Assembly: GCA_900767835.1 (NCBI GenBank)
Contig: CAAGAO010000013.1
Location: 3,814 to 67,813 of the forward strand
Source: Clostridia bacterium
GTDB taxonomy: Bacteria > Bacillota > Clostridia > Christensenellales > UBA1242
Length of the DNA: 64,000 nucleotides
Direction: 5' to 3'
Shown here: positions 7,642 through 15,920 of the stretch, one piece after another
Layout: each line of letters opens with the position of its first letter
Numbering within the stretch: position 1 is the stretch's first letter
Translations under genes and position numbers: made by a program
Notes under the pieces: model-generated
Told to the model about the DNA's origin: nothing
The model's database searches: none
Seen by the model: only the letters and a program-made list of their open reading frames with translations

Positions 7642-7890
7642 ATGCGTGCAAATGTAAATGCATTAAATGAAATAAAGGAAAGAATTGCAAATATTAAAGG
7701 TGATTCAATAAACCTAAGTGTAAATAGGGGAAGAAAAAAAATAGATAAACTTAAAGGTTTTGTGGAAAATATCTATCCTAGCGTTTTTACTTTTATGACC
7801 GATGAAAAAGCAAGAGAAACATTTTCATACTTTGATGTTTTGTGTGGTTTGGTCAAATTTGAAGAAAATATGGTAAGAGAAAACAATTAA
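7642..7890 (+). CDS. veg: Veg family protein
   Basis: An 82-residue protein of the Veg family (DUF1021), a small Firmicutes protein linked in Bacillus subtilis to biofilm regulation. The conserved order is visible: an N-terminal helix with IKERI, then INLSVNRGRKKIDK and the hallmark YPSVFTF, then FSYFDVLCGLVKF (family: RxSYSYxDVLTxxV). The start at 7642 is fixed by GGAGGTG five bases upstream; longer in-frame starts at 7498 would add a tail foreign to the family. It overlaps the convergent tlyA stop by 4 bases. Confidence 0.88.
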   Translation: MRANVNALNEIKERIANIKGDSINLSVNRGRKKIDKLKGFVENIYPSVFTFMTDEKARETFSYFDVLCGLVKFEENMVRENN

Positions 7891-8612
7891 ACTTTTTCAA
7901 AATAGGCTAAAAACTCTTTATTGCCAGCAGTGCCTAAAATCGGAGAGTCACACGAGTCTATAAATTTAAAATTGTTTAAAGTAAAAGTGGATATAATGTC
8001 CGCTTTTATTTTTTCTTGCAAGGCAGAGTCTTTAATTACTCCTTTCGTTTTTTTTGCAATTTCTATTCCACATTCAAATTGTGGTTTAATTAAAAGTATT
8101 AATTTGCTATGTGGTGGCAACACTTCTTTAAATTTTGGAATTAAAAGTTTTAATGAAATAAAAGAGCAATCGCAAACAGCAATGTCAATATTATCAACAA
8201 GTGGTGGCATTGTTCTAAAATCGGTTTTTTCTAAATTTACAACTCTTTTGTCATTTTTAATTTTTTCGTGTAGTTGATTTGTGCCTACATCAACCGCATA
8301 AACCTTAAGTGCACCATTTTGAAGGGCAAAATCGGTAAAACCACCAGTTGATGCACCGACATCTAGCACTGTTTTATTTAAAAATGACACATTAAACTCT
8401 TTGCTTGCTTTTTCAAGTTTAAGCCCTGCACGAGAAACATATTTTAATGTTTCGCCAATTATTGTGATTTTTACATTGTCATCAAATTTTTCGCCCGCTT
8501 TGGTTATGATTTTATCGTTTATGCAAATTATGCCAGAGTTTATTGCCTCCTTTGCTTTTTCTCTAGTTGGAAATAAGTTTTTTTCATAAAGTAAAATATC
8601 TAATCTTTTCAT
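7887..8612 (-). CDS. tlyA: TlyA-family S4/FtsJ rRNA ribose methyltransferase (hemolysin A family)
   Basis: A 241-residue protein with an N-terminal S4 RNA-binding domain (LDILLYEKNLFPTREKAKEA and INSGIICINDK, residues ~3-60). An FtsJ-type Rossmann methyltransferase follows: YVSRAGLKLEKA, the SAM-binding loop VLDVGASTGGFTDFAL, VDVGTNQL, and the catalytic strand VCDCSFISLK. In relatives the enzyme 2'-O-methylates rRNA; some also show haemolytic activity. It often neighbours recN, argR and nadK in Clostridia, but none of those is here. No strong SD is visible before the ATG at 8612. It converges on veg. Confidence 0.9.
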   Translation of the reverse strand: MKRLDILLYEKNLFPTREKAKEAINSGIICINDKIITKAGEKFDDNVKITIIGETLKYVSRAGLKLEKASKEFNVSFLNKTVLDVGASTGGFTDFALQNGALKVYAVDVGTNQLHEKIKNDKRVVNLEKTDFRTMPPLVDNIDIAVCDCSFISLKLLIPKFKEVLPPHSKLILLIKPQFECGIEIAKKTKGVIKDSALQEKIKADIISTFTLNNFKFIDSCDSPILGTAGNKEFLAYFEKV

Positions 8613-8632
8613 ATATATGAGTATAGCACACG

Positions 8633-8723
8633 CACCCCGCGAAAGTAAAATTTTGTTAAAGCAAAATTTTTAAATTGCGAACGCAATTTTGTCTGCTTGT
8701 AAGAGCAGACATTCCGCGGGGTG
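8633..8723. repeat. Cloverleaf-like element: three hairpins closed by a GC-rich stem
   Basis: The outer stem is CACCCCGCG (8633-8641) with CGCGGGGTG (8715-8723). It encloses three perfect hairpins: AAAATTTTG/CAAAATTTT (8647-8655 with 8662-8670), AAATTGC/GCAATTT (8672-8678 with 8683-8689) and GTCTGCT/AGCAGAC (8691-8697 with 8704-8710). It lies between divergent genes and no T-tract follows, so it does not look like a plain terminator. It may be a structured RNA, a protein-binding cruciform, or a miniature mobile repeat. Confidence 0.65.
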
Positions 8724-8831
8724 GTTAAAGCACCCAACTTTGCTTATACACAACACAATTAAAAAATTCACATATTTATTTGCATTTTGCTAGAAAAAAT
8801 TTTAAAATGTTTATAAAAGGAAAATATAATA

Positions 8832-9107
8832 ATGATTTTAGATGTTAATCCTCGTTTAATTTTTTACATTGTATATGCAGTTATGGCATTATTTGTGTTT
8901 GCGTTTGCTTTTGTTTTTGGAACAATAATTAGAAATGCAAAAAAACTCAACAAGCAAGATATTCAAAAACAAGATTATAAAATAAACAACAATCAACCAA
9001 ACAAAATAAAGTGCGAATATTGTGGGACTCAAATAGATAAAAATGCAACTAAATGCCCATATTGTACTGCAAATGTTGAAAATAAAGAAAATAAAGGGAA
9101 TAAATAA
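8832..9107 (+). CDS. Single-helix membrane protein with zinc ribbon
   Basis: A 91-residue protein. The N-terminal membrane helix (YIVYAVMALFVFAFAFVFG, residues ~12-31) is followed by a basic linker and a C-terminal zinc ribbon CEYCGTQI...CPYCTANV. The ribbon therefore faces the cytoplasm if the N-terminus is outside. Many small membrane proteins of this layout exist with no assigned role. The ATG follows AAAAGGAAAA. The stop codon overlaps the gpmI start by one base (TAATG), so the two are co-translated. Confidence 0.75.
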   Translation: MILDVNPRLIFYIVYAVMALFVFAFAFVFGTIIRNAKKLNKQDIQKQDYKINNNQPNKIKCEYCGTQIDKNATKCPYCTANVENKENKGNK

Positions 9108-10606
9108 TGGTTACTTTAGTAGTTATGGACGGCTTTGGCATAAGGAAAGAAGAATACGGTAACGCGGTTAAACTTCAAGGCACTCCAAATTTAAAAAGAT
9201 TAAAAAGTGAATATCCATACACTCAAATAGAAGCAAGTGGACAGGCTGTTGGCTTGACTGCTGGGCAAATGGGAAATAGCGAAGTTGGACATTTAAACTT
9301 AGGTGCGGGCAGGGTTGTTTTTCAAGATTTATCACGCATTAATAATGCAATTAAAGATAAGTCATTTTTTGAAAATAAAGTTCTAAACGAGTCTTGTGAT
9401 TTTGCAAACAAAAACAATAGCACTCTTCATCTTATGGGGCTTTGTTCTAATGGTGGCGTCCATTCTCACATAGACCACCTAAAAGCACTAATAGATTTGT
9501 CACAAACAAAAAAATGCAGAGATGTTGTTTTGCATTTATTCTTAGATGGAAGAGATACTTATATAGATAGTGGTCTAGGTTTTGTGCAAGAAATTGCCGA
9601 ATATATTAAAGATAAAAATGTTAAAATAGGTTCATTATGTGGTAGAGTGTACGCAATGGATAGAGAGAAGCGTTACGATAGAGTCCAAAAGGCTTATGAA
9701 ATGCTTACAAGTCAAGGTGTGGGCAATGTAACATATGAGCAAGCATTTAAAGAGAGTTATGCAAACAAGGTTTATGATGAATTTTTTTTGCCAACAAAAC
9801 TAATAGATTTTGAGCCTATTAAAGATAATGATAGTGTAATATTTTTTAATTATAGAACAGATAGAGCAAGAGAAATTACTGAAAGTTTTACGGTAAAAGA
9901 ATTTGACAAGTTTCCGCACAATAATTTTAAAAATCTACATTATACTTGTTTTACTGAATATGATGCAACTTTTAAAAATGTCAGCATTGCCTTTCCACCT
10001 TTTAAAATTGAAAACAATTTAAGTAGGTTGATTAGTGATGCAGGGTTAAAACAACTTCATATTTCTGAAACAACAAAATATGCGCATGTAACATTTTTCT
10101 TTAATGGGGGTATAGAAACTCCAAATGTGGGCGAAGAAAGAAAACTTATAGATAGTTACAATGTGTTATCTTTTGAAAGTGTCCCACAAATGAAGGCATA
10201 CGAAATTACACAAGGTGTGGTGGACGCAATAAATAGTAAAAAGTATGATTTTATCTTGGTTAATCTTTCTAATGCTGATATGATAGGACATACTGGCAAT
10301 TTAAAATCGGCAATTAAGGCAATAGGTGTAATAGATGAATGTGTGCAAAAAATTGTAGATGCAAGTCTAAAAAATAATGCTGATTGCTTAATTACAGCCG
10401 ACCATGGTAATGCGGAAGAAATGCTTTCAAGCGATGGCGAAATTATTACATCTCACACAACAAATCCAGTGCCAGTAATACTTTGTTCAAACAAATACAA
10501 GTCGGTAAAATTAAGTCCTAACGGAAAACTAGCAAACATTGCTCCAACTGTTTTAAAACTATTAGATTTACCAGTTCCAACATATATGGAACAACCATTA
10601 TTTTAA
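9107..10606 (+). CDS. gpmI: 2,3-bisphosphoglycerate-independent phosphoglycerate mutase
   Basis: Interconverts 3- and 2-phosphoglycerate in glycolysis/gluconeogenesis using two Mn2+ ions; cytoplasmic. The 499 residues are close to the usual ~510. Visible motifs are the metal-binding VMDGFGI at the start, the phospho-serine loop GQMGNSEVGHLNLGAGR (Ser58), HSHIDHL, LDGRDT, NYRTDRARE, NLSNADMIGHTG, and the metal motif TADHGNAEEM near the end. It is translated from an ATG overlapping the preceding stop codon, with no independent SD beyond AAAGGGAAT. rsmI follows 14 bases later. Confidence 0.96.
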   Translation: MVTLVVMDGFGIRKEEYGNAVKLQGTPNLKRLKSEYPYTQIEASGQAVGLTAGQMGNSEVGHLNLGAGRVVFQDLSRINNAIKDKSFFENKVLNESCDFANKNNSTLHLMGLCSNGGVHSHIDHLKALIDLSQTKKCRDVVLHLFLDGRDTYIDSGLGFVQEIAEYIKDKNVKIGSLCGRVYAMDREKRYDRVQKAYEMLTSQGVGNVTYEQAFKESYANKVYDEFFLPTKLIDFEPIKDNDSVIFFNYRTDRAREITESFTVKEFDKFPHNNFKNLHYTCFTEYDATFKNVSIAFPPFKIENNLSRLISDAGLKQLHISETTKYAHVTFFFNGGIETPNVGEERKLIDSYNVLSFESVPQMKAYEITQGVVDAINSKKYDFILVNLSNADMIGHTGNLKSAIKAIGVIDECVQKIVDASLKNNADCLITADHGNAEEMLSSDGEIITSHTTNPVPVILCSNKYKSVKLSPNGKLANIAPTVLKLLDLPVPTYMEQPLF

Positions 10607-10620
10607 TAAAAGGATAAATT

Positions 10621-11427
10621 ATGTTATACTTTGTATCAACTCCTATTGGAAATTTAAAAGACATTTCTTATAGAGCTATAGAAATATTAAATTCGGTTGA
10701 TATAATTGCTTGTGAAGATACTCGCAATTCATTAAAACTATTAAACCATTATAATATCCACAAAAAATTGATTGCTTATCATAAATTTAATGAAGATTCT
10801 TCCAGTAATGGAATAATTAGTTTACTAAATGAAGGGAAAAATATTGCAATAATTAGTGACGCAGGAATGCCTGTAATATCAGATCCAGGCGAAACAATTA
10901 TAAAAAAATTAAAAGAAAACAATATTGAATACACCGTTGTCCCAGGAGCGAATGCTGGTCTTTGTGCTTTAATTTTGAGTGGTCTTGATGCAAGCCGTTT
11001 TACTTTTGTTGGATTTTTGCCAGACGATAAAAAAGAGTACAAAACTTTGATTGAAGAAATTAAAGACTATAAAACCACATTGCTTTTTTATGTTGCACCT
11101 CATGATGTTTTTACTGTTTTAGATAAACTATATAATGCTTTAGGTAAAAGAAAAGCAGTACTTGTTAACGAAATTACTAAAATGTATGAAAAAACCTACT
11201 CATTTTACTTAGGAGAAGATTTAGATTTTGTGCCTAAAGGAGAGTATGTTTTGGTCGTGGAAGGAAGCTTGAAGGCTGATATCAATGAACTAAAAAATAT
11301 GTCCATTAAAGACCATTTGCTTTATTACATTAATCTTGGCGAGAATAAGGCTGATATAATTAAAAAAGTGGCAAAAGAACGAGGAGTTAGTAAAAACGAA
11401 GTTTATCAGGTGGCGTTAGATTTATAA
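10621..11427 (+). CDS. rsmI: 16S rRNA 2'-O-ribose C1402 methyltransferase RsmI
   Basis: Methylates the ribose of C1402 in the decoding centre of 16S rRNA using SAM. The 268 residues are typical. Motifs of the tetrapyrrole/RsmI methylase fold are present: YFVSTPIGNLKDISYRAIEI, ACEDTRNS.KLLNHY, the SAM loop ISDAGMPVISDPG, and VPGANAGLCALILSGL..FTFVGFLP. The C-terminal ~40 residues (from IKDHLLYYINLGENKADIIK) form the small helical domain common in the family. The ATG follows AAAAGGAT. It is the last gene of the unit that ends in the terminator at 11438. Confidence 0.95.
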   Translation: MLYFVSTPIGNLKDISYRAIEILNSVDIIACEDTRNSLKLLNHYNIHKKLIAYHKFNEDSSSNGIISLLNEGKNIAIISDAGMPVISDPGETIIKKLKENNIEYTVVPGANAGLCALILSGLDASRFTFVGFLPDDKKEYKTLIEEIKDYKTTLLFYVAPHDVFTVLDKLYNALGKRKAVLVNEITKMYEKTYSFYLGEDLDFVPKGEYVLVVEGSLKADINELKNMSIKDHLLYYINLGENKADIIKKVAKERGVSKNEVYQVALDL

Positions 11428-11437
11428 ATATTAGAAT

Positions 11438-11485
11438 AAAGTAAGTGTAAAACCTATTTTTGTAAGTTAATACACTTACTTTTTG
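11438..11485 (+). terminator. Rho-independent terminator after rsmI
   Basis: Perfect arms AAAGTAAGTGT (11438-11448) and ACACTTACTTT (11472-11482), followed by TTT. Confidence 0.8.
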
Positions 11486-11563
11486 TTTAACTATAAAAAA
11501 TTTAAATTGGGTGGTTACAAATTTAACTTTATGTGATAAACTAATAAATAAGAGGGAAAACAA

Positions 11564-12700
11564 ATGAATGATTATTTTGACCTTGTGGAAAAAATGATTG
11601 ATGGAAATAATTTAACTTTAGATTTAGTAAATGACGAAAAAGAATATGAAAAGGGGAAAGTAGACCTTTTAAATTTTTTCTTACAAAATGGCAAAAAGTA
11701 TGTTGGCAATTTACAAAATGTGAACATTATTGTCGCAAATGAGAGAATACCATATAGTATATTTGAGATTGTTGAAAGATTAAATAAAAAGTATGGCGAG
11801 ACTTTTAACTTTAATTTTTTAGTTAAACATTATGATAATTACAATAGAAAAAGTTCTGAAATATCAAAACTTTGGGATATTGAGACAATTATCAAAGCAA
11901 ATAGTTACATTGACAGCATTTGTGCAACCATAAAAAATAAAAATCTAACTCCTATGGAAGCCTTAGCATATATCCATTTAAAAGTGTCAAAAATTACAAC
12001 TTACAATGCGTCAAATAAAAGGGAATGGTTTTCAAACGACCAATATTTTGCAGGTGCATTTATGAAAAGTCCAGAATTCGTTTGTGCGGGGTTTGCATCT
12101 TTAGAAAAACAAATAATTGATGAACTCAATATGCCAGGGTTAAAGTGTGATAAAATAGCGGTTGAATATATGAAAAAAGACACTTTAGAATATGAAAATC
12201 ACGCAAGACTCTTGATTGATATAAAAGACAACAAATATGATATAAATGGACATTTTTTCTCTGATCCAACTTGGGATAATGTGGGAAAGGAATGTGAACC
12301 TGTATACACAGATTTATTTTTGCCATTAGACTGTCATGAGTATAATAAAAGCAAATTTGACTATGATGAAAATGCGTCAATATATATTCCAGTTGGCAAA
12401 TATGAGCATAGAATACAAGATATTCAATTGGATTTTTTATTTAATGGTGAGAAACCAAATTATTTAAAACAAGAAAAACAAGAAGAAATTATTTTTAACA
12501 CAATGGCAAAAACAAGTAATAAATCTTTTAACGATTTATATACTATGCTTTCAAAAATGGCAGAGGGGACATATAAAAATCAGGTAATCAAACAATATAA
12601 ATATTTTGAATCTGCCGATTTAAAAATGTCTAAACAAACAGCAAAAGAAATATATACACAAGCAAAAAAGAATATTAAACAAGAAGAAAAATGTTGCTAA
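11564..12700 (+). CDS. Transglutaminase-like cysteine-peptidase-fold protein, cytoplasmic
   Basis: A 378-residue protein with no signal peptide or membrane helix. The middle shows the transglutaminase-like triad in the right order and spacing: Cys174 in SPEFVCAGFASLEKQII, His213 in YENHARLLIDI, and Asp234 in HFFSDPTWDNVG. Upstream, LTPMEALAYIHLKVSKIT matches the helix that precedes the nucleophile in such proteins. Bacterial relatives are peptidases or cross-linkers, usually secreted; this one appears internal. The first ~120 residues and the Lys-rich last ~100 are not recognised. The ATG follows AGAGGG. It is flanked by terminators and promoter-like AT-rich DNA, so it is probably a single-gene unit. 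Confidence 0.65.
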   Translation: MNDYFDLVEKMIDGNNLTLDLVNDEKEYEKGKVDLLNFFLQNGKKYVGNLQNVNIIVANERIPYSIFEIVERLNKKYGETFNFNFLVKHYDNYNRKSSEISKLWDIETIIKANSYIDSICATIKNKNLTPMEALAYIHLKVSKITTYNASNKREWFSNDQYFAGAFMKSPEFVCAGFASLEKQIIDELNMPGLKCDKIAVEYMKKDTLEYENHARLLIDIKDNKYDINGHFFSDPTWDNVGKECEPVYTDLFLPLDCHEYNKSKFDYDENASIYIPVGKYEHRIQDIQLDFLFNGEKPNYLKQEKQEEIIFNTMAKTSNKSFNDLYTMLSKMAEGTYKNQVIKQYKYFESADLKMSKQTAKEIYTQAKKNIKQEEKCC

Positions 12701-12851
12701 AGTCAACACTAAAATGTACTTAAAAAAATTATGTACTATTAATTTGTAAAAATATTTAAATATTCCTTTGCTTAGTCTTAATATTTTTTGGAATTGACCC
12801 TTTCTAAAAAATTTTTTTAAAATTTACTATTGACAAACAGTTGGGGTTGTA

Positions 12852-12878
12852 ATAGACTTTTACAAAGGAGAAGTCTAT
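12852..12878 (+). promoter_or_regulatory. 8-bp hairpin around the ribosome site of the AAA+ gene
   Basis: ATAGACTT (12852-12859) pairs with AAGTCTAT (12871-12878). The 11-base loop TTACAAAGGAG holds the SD, and the first two bases of the ATG (12877) are in the stem. It has the same layout as the gerA hairpin, with a shorter stem. Confidence 0.5.
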
Positions 12879-14619
12879 GGATTTACGCAAAGCATATTAT
12901 ATGACAACTGGCCATATAGATGGAAATTATAACAAAATAGGTAAGCGTCTATATGACAAAACCCAAAGCATTGGCGATTTTTTTGTTAGTGTTATTTTAC
13001 AACGTATTGTTAATCGAACGGAAAATGAAATTAAAAATATTGATACTCTTGATGTGTTTTTGGCTAGCATTGTTTCAACTACAGATAACTTTGGGGAATT
13101 TTTTGAATTTCTTAAAAAAAATTCAAAACCTGCATTTGAACAAATTGATGATTTTTTATATCCTTTATATCCCGCATCATCATTGTATGAAAAATATAAC
13201 AAGATTTACAATAAGACACCAGAAAAGGAAGAGCATTCTTTACTTAGAGAACTTTTAAAAAATAAAGAAATAAAAACAGTTCTTGCTAGTTATGTTAATT
13301 ATTTAAAAATCGATAACCCTCAAGGTGCTTCGCAACTTGCATACTTGGTAAATGTACTTGCTAATGCGAAACCAGAAATATTAAAAGACGCAATGACTCA
13401 AACTTTTGGTAAACGCGGTAAAGACTTTATACAAAGTGTTTACGAGGTAATGCTTTTCAGTTTAAAAGATGAAGATTTAAATATATATACTGAAAAAGAA
13501 ACAAAATATAAGGAAGAACTGAACAAGTTAAAATTAAAAGAACAACAAAACCCAGAAGTTTTGAAAAAGAAAAAAATGGATAAATTATTAGAATTATATA
13601 GATTTAAAGATAAAACCAAAGGCATTTTTGATAATATAGTAGGGCAAAGAGAACAATTAAAACAAATAATGCAAGTGCTATACAATGCTGAACTCGGGCT
13701 TAATAATCCACTTGGACCAAAGGCTAGTATGCTTTTAACTGGTCCAACTGGTGTTGGTAAAACCGAAACAGCATATGCTATTGCAAATAGTTTGTTTGGA
13801 GATGCCCCTTTTGTTATTGACCTTTCAGTTTATCGTGGCGAACATCAATTATCAACTTTAATTGGTTCACCTCCAGGTTATGTTGGTTATAACGACAAAC
13901 CACAAATGCTAGAGTTCATTAAAAATCATCCATTGGGCGGTGTGCTACTTTTCGATGAGTTTGATAAAGCAAATAAACAAGTGTTGAATATTTTTATGCA
14001 TATGCTTGATAAAGGTGAAGTCCAATCAGCAAAAGGTGAAAGTTATGATATCCGTAATTTTATAATAATTACAACATCTAATATTTCAGAGAAAATTACA
14101 AAACATAAAAGTATAGGTTTTGGTGCTACTGACGAAGAAGAAGATATAAAAAATGTTATTTCAGGGCAAGACATTAATGGTGTGCCACCAGAACTTATTG
14201 CACGTTTTGATTTAGTACTTGCTTATCAAACCTTATCAAAAGAAGATAAAATCGAACTTGCAAGAAGAAAAATGGATATAGTTTGCGGTAAAATCAAAAA
14301 ATTGAAAGAATTTTTGAATGTTGATGTAAAATATGATGAAAAAGTACTTGAAGAACTTGCTGATTCAGTTAACGAAACAATGGGTATAAGGGAACTTTTC
14401 CGCAATGTCAACAATTTAGCAACTGAGAAATTAGTTGAATACATAATGAGCAATGAATATTTCACAGATTTTAACATCTATATTAATTCATTAAATGATG
14501 TGGTTATAAAACCATTACCAAAAACAAAAAAACGTAGAGAATTCTCAAAAGAAATTGACCAAAAACTTATGGAAACACGCCAAAAACAAGAAGACGACAA
14601 TCAAAATGAAAAAATATAA
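12877..14619 (+). CDS. Clp-type AAA+ ATPase with one ATPase domain
   Basis: A 580-residue protein. Residues ~255-510 form a ClpA/ClpB D2-like AAA+ domain: Walker A TGPTGVGKTE, pore-region SVYRGEHQLSTLIGSPPGY, Walker B GGVLLFDEFDKA, sensor 1 IIITTSNIS, arginine-finger region PPELIARFDLVL, and sensor 2 MGIRELFRNVNNLA. The first ~250 residues are helical and lack a Clp N repeat or a first AAA+ domain, so this is a single-ring ATPase of the Clp class rather than ClpB/ClpC itself. It could be an unfoldase or disaggregase; no ClpP-binding loop could be identified with confidence. The SD lies in the loop of an 8-bp hairpin. The last ~30 residues are charged. Confidence 0.8.
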   Translation: MDLRKAYYMTTGHIDGNYNKIGKRLYDKTQSIGDFFVSVILQRIVNRTENEIKNIDTLDVFLASIVSTTDNFGEFFEFLKKNSKPAFEQIDDFLYPLYPASSLYEKYNKIYNKTPEKEEHSLLRELLKNKEIKTVLASYVNYLKIDNPQGASQLAYLVNVLANAKPEILKDAMTQTFGKRGKDFIQSVYEVMLFSLKDEDLNIYTEKETKYKEELNKLKLKEQQNPEVLKKKKMDKLLELYRFKDKTKGIFDNIVGQREQLKQIMQVLYNAELGLNNPLGPKASMLLTGPTGVGKTETAYAIANSLFGDAPFVIDLSVYRGEHQLSTLIGSPPGYVGYNDKPQMLEFIKNHPLGGVLLFDEFDKANKQVLNIFMHMLDKGEVQSAKGESYDIRNFIIITTSNISEKITKHKSIGFGATDEEEDIKNVISGQDINGVPPELIARFDLVLAYQTLSKEDKIELARRKMDIVCGKIKKLKEFLNVDVKYDEKVLEELADSVNETMGIRELFRNVNNLATEKLVEYIMSNEYFTDFNIYINSLNDVVIKPLPKTKKRREFSKEIDQKLMETRQKQEDDNQNEKI

Positions 14620-14662
14620 CACACTTTGAAATAAATGTGTGCCTCGCATAGAACTTAATTAA

Positions 14663-14695
14663 AAAAAGTGAGATTTATTTGTAATCTCACTTTTT
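14663..14695. terminator. Bidirectional rho-independent terminator
   Basis: Arms AAAAAGTGAGATT (14663-14675) and AATCTCACTTTTT (14683-14695) lie between the convergent AAA+ gene and the yjzC-like gene. A- and T-tracts on both sides suit termination in both directions. Confidence 0.85.
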
Positions 14696-14749
14696 AAATT
14701 GCTCATTTTTTTGAGACCAAAACGAGTCTCGCTAGGGCAACAATTTTTT

Positions 14750-14905
14750 CTAGTCGTTATATTCGTAATAATATTCGCTACTTTGAGTAGGTGGTAAATG
14801 TTCGCCTTTTTGAACACTAACACTTGCCATATGTCTACCATTTTTATCACAAACGGCATAAGAACCAGTTTTAGGTGCTAAGTCGCCAGGATTTAACTTG
14901 CGCAT
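14750..14905 (-). CDS. yjzC: YjzC-like small protein
   Basis: A 51-residue protein on the minus strand, preceded by an excellent AAAGGAGGAAC ribosome site. The start MRKLNPGDLAPKTGSY and the later VQKGEHLPPTQSSEYY follow the YjzC pattern (Kt G..aP.tG.Y ... v.l.kGd.fPpt). YjzC-like proteins are short Firmicutes proteins of unknown function. The stop is TAG at 14750, followed on the minus strand by the bidirectional terminator at 14663-14695. It is divergent to the small gene at 15047. The YjzC family call comes from memory of the consensus and is less certain than the gene itself. Confidence 0.75.
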   Translation of the reverse strand: MRKLNPGDLAPKTGSYAVCDKNGRHMASVSVQKGEHLPPTQSSEYYYEYND

Positions 14906-15046
14906 ATATGTTCCTCCTTTTATATATATATTGTTTGTTTTTTAATTAAAATTATGCATAAAGATAAAAAAATATTTTTTTTCAAAAAAGGTATGGACAA
15001 GTTGAAAAAAGTATGATAATATAATGACATACAAACGGAGGTATAT

Positions 15047-15241
15047 ATGCCAAAAGCAGTAATAAACACATATTCAGATATTACTATTAACCAATTTGGT
15101 GATGTAGTTAAAGTAAATAAAATTATAAGTGAGCAAGAAAATGTTCCTAATATATCAAAAGAAGTTAACTTTGGTAAGTTTTCTAAAAAAATCGCTTTGC
15201 ACAATAGTGTAAAATCTAATGATGCAGATTTAGAAAGATAG
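15047..15241 (+). CDS. Small hypothetical protein
   Basis: A 64-residue soluble protein starting MPKAVINTYSDITINQFGDV, with a strong CGGAGGT ribosome site seven bases before the ATG and TATAAT (15020-15025) upstream. It ends in TAG and is followed by a terminator at 15299. There is no membrane segment or recognisable motif. The clean expression signals on both sides support a real gene. It is divergent to the yjzC-like gene, sharing the ~140-base AT-rich region between them. Confidence 0.6.
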   Translation: MPKAVINTYSDITINQFGDVVKVNKIISEQENVPNISKEVNFGKFSKKIALHNSVKSNDADLER

Positions 15242-15298
15242 TTAATCTGATTTGTATAAAATATATTTTTTATTAATCATTATAATGTGTATTAAAGG

Positions 15299-15322
15299 CC
15301 ATAGGTAAACTATGGTTTTTTT
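15299..15322 (+). terminator. Rho-independent terminator
   Basis: CCATAG (15299-15304) pairs with CTATGG (15310-15315), and seven Ts follow. It ends the small gene at 15047. The gap 15242-15556 holds this terminator, a second hairpin at 15407 and the hicB promoter; no gene is seen in it. Confidence 0.75.
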
Positions 15323-15406
15323 AACTCTCAATAATTTGCAATAGTTGTAGATTTTATGAACTTAGATTGATATATTTTAACAAATAGGCATTCTTTTATT
15401 CAATTT

Positions 15407-15431
15407 AGACAAAAGATTATTGTCTTTTTTT
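15407..15431 (+). terminator. Second terminator-like hairpin
   Basis: AGACAA (15407-15412) pairs with TTGTCT (15420-15425), followed by seven Ts. It lies 85 bases after the previous terminator; a short untranslated RNA between them is possible but no promoter was recognised. Confidence 0.5.
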
Positions 15432-15503
15432 GTATGGTTTTTATGTAATAATTGCATTTTTCTCAAAAATTTGGTATAGGTGTTACAAATTTCGCAAAAA
15501 TAT

Positions 15504-15532
15504 TTGGTTAAATTTTAATATTGTGCTAGAAT
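15504..15532 (+). promoter_or_regulatory. Promoter of the HicB-like gene
   Basis: TTGGTT (15504-15509), a 17-base spacer and TAGAAT (15527-15532) with an extended -10 TG at 15524. The start of transcription would be near 15539, about 18 bases before the ATG. Confidence 0.6.
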
Positions 15533-15556
15533 ACATTAAAAAAGGGGCTTAAATTT

Positions 15557-15829
15557 ATGGAGCAATATATATTTCCAGCAGTATTTTTTCAAGAAGAAGG
15601 AGAAGATAACTATATGGTTGCTTTCCCAGATTTAAATATATATACTGAAGGTTCAACTTTAGTTGAAGCATTTTTATTTGCAAAAGATTACTTAAAAGTA
15701 TATTGCACATATGCAAAAAAATACGAGTTGGAAATTACGACTCCAAGCAAACTAACAAATGTAATTACAAAATTTCCAAAGGCAATTTGTATGTTGGTTG
15801 ATGCTTTGGTTCCAGAAGTTGTGGAATAA
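15557..15829 (+). CDS. HicB-like protein without a HicA partner
   Basis: A 90-residue protein with the HicB-type partial RNase-H fold: YIFPAVFFQEEGEDNYMVAF followed by PDLNIYTEGSTLVEAFLFAK, matching the family's y.v.fPDlpg..t.G.TleEAl..a. HicB proteins are antitoxins for the HicA ribonuclease. No HicA-sized gene is adjacent on either strand, and no DNA-binding C-terminal domain is present, so this is a solitary (orphan) member. In Clostridia such solo HicB proteins are common and need not be antitoxins. It has its own promoter and terminator, with an AGGGG SD. Confidence 0.75.
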   Translation: MEQYIFPAVFFQEEGEDNYMVAFPDLNIYTEGSTLVEAFLFAKDYLKVYCTYAKKYELEITTPSKLTNVITKFPKAICMLVDALVPEVVE

Positions 15830-15920
15830 ATTTAAGTTTTGTTTATAAACATATACAAAAAAATTTTGTGCATTTTGTATTTGAAGAACAAAATTGAGTT
15901 GTTGTATTCTTGCATATTAA

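Noticed and set aside
12126..12380. Antisense frame within the transglutaminase-like gene
   Set aside because: No start signals; an ordinary reverse-strand shadow of a real gene.
12781..12855. CtsR or HrcA heat-shock operator before the Clp-type gene
   Set aside because: TTGACC and TTGACA occur once each, but the tandem CtsR heptad and the CIRCE inverted repeat are absent.
14659..14859. Minus-strand 66-codon frame overlapping the yjzC-like gene
   Set aside because: It runs through the terminator hairpin and has no ribosome site, while the overlapping 51-codon frame has an excellent one and a family-like sequence.
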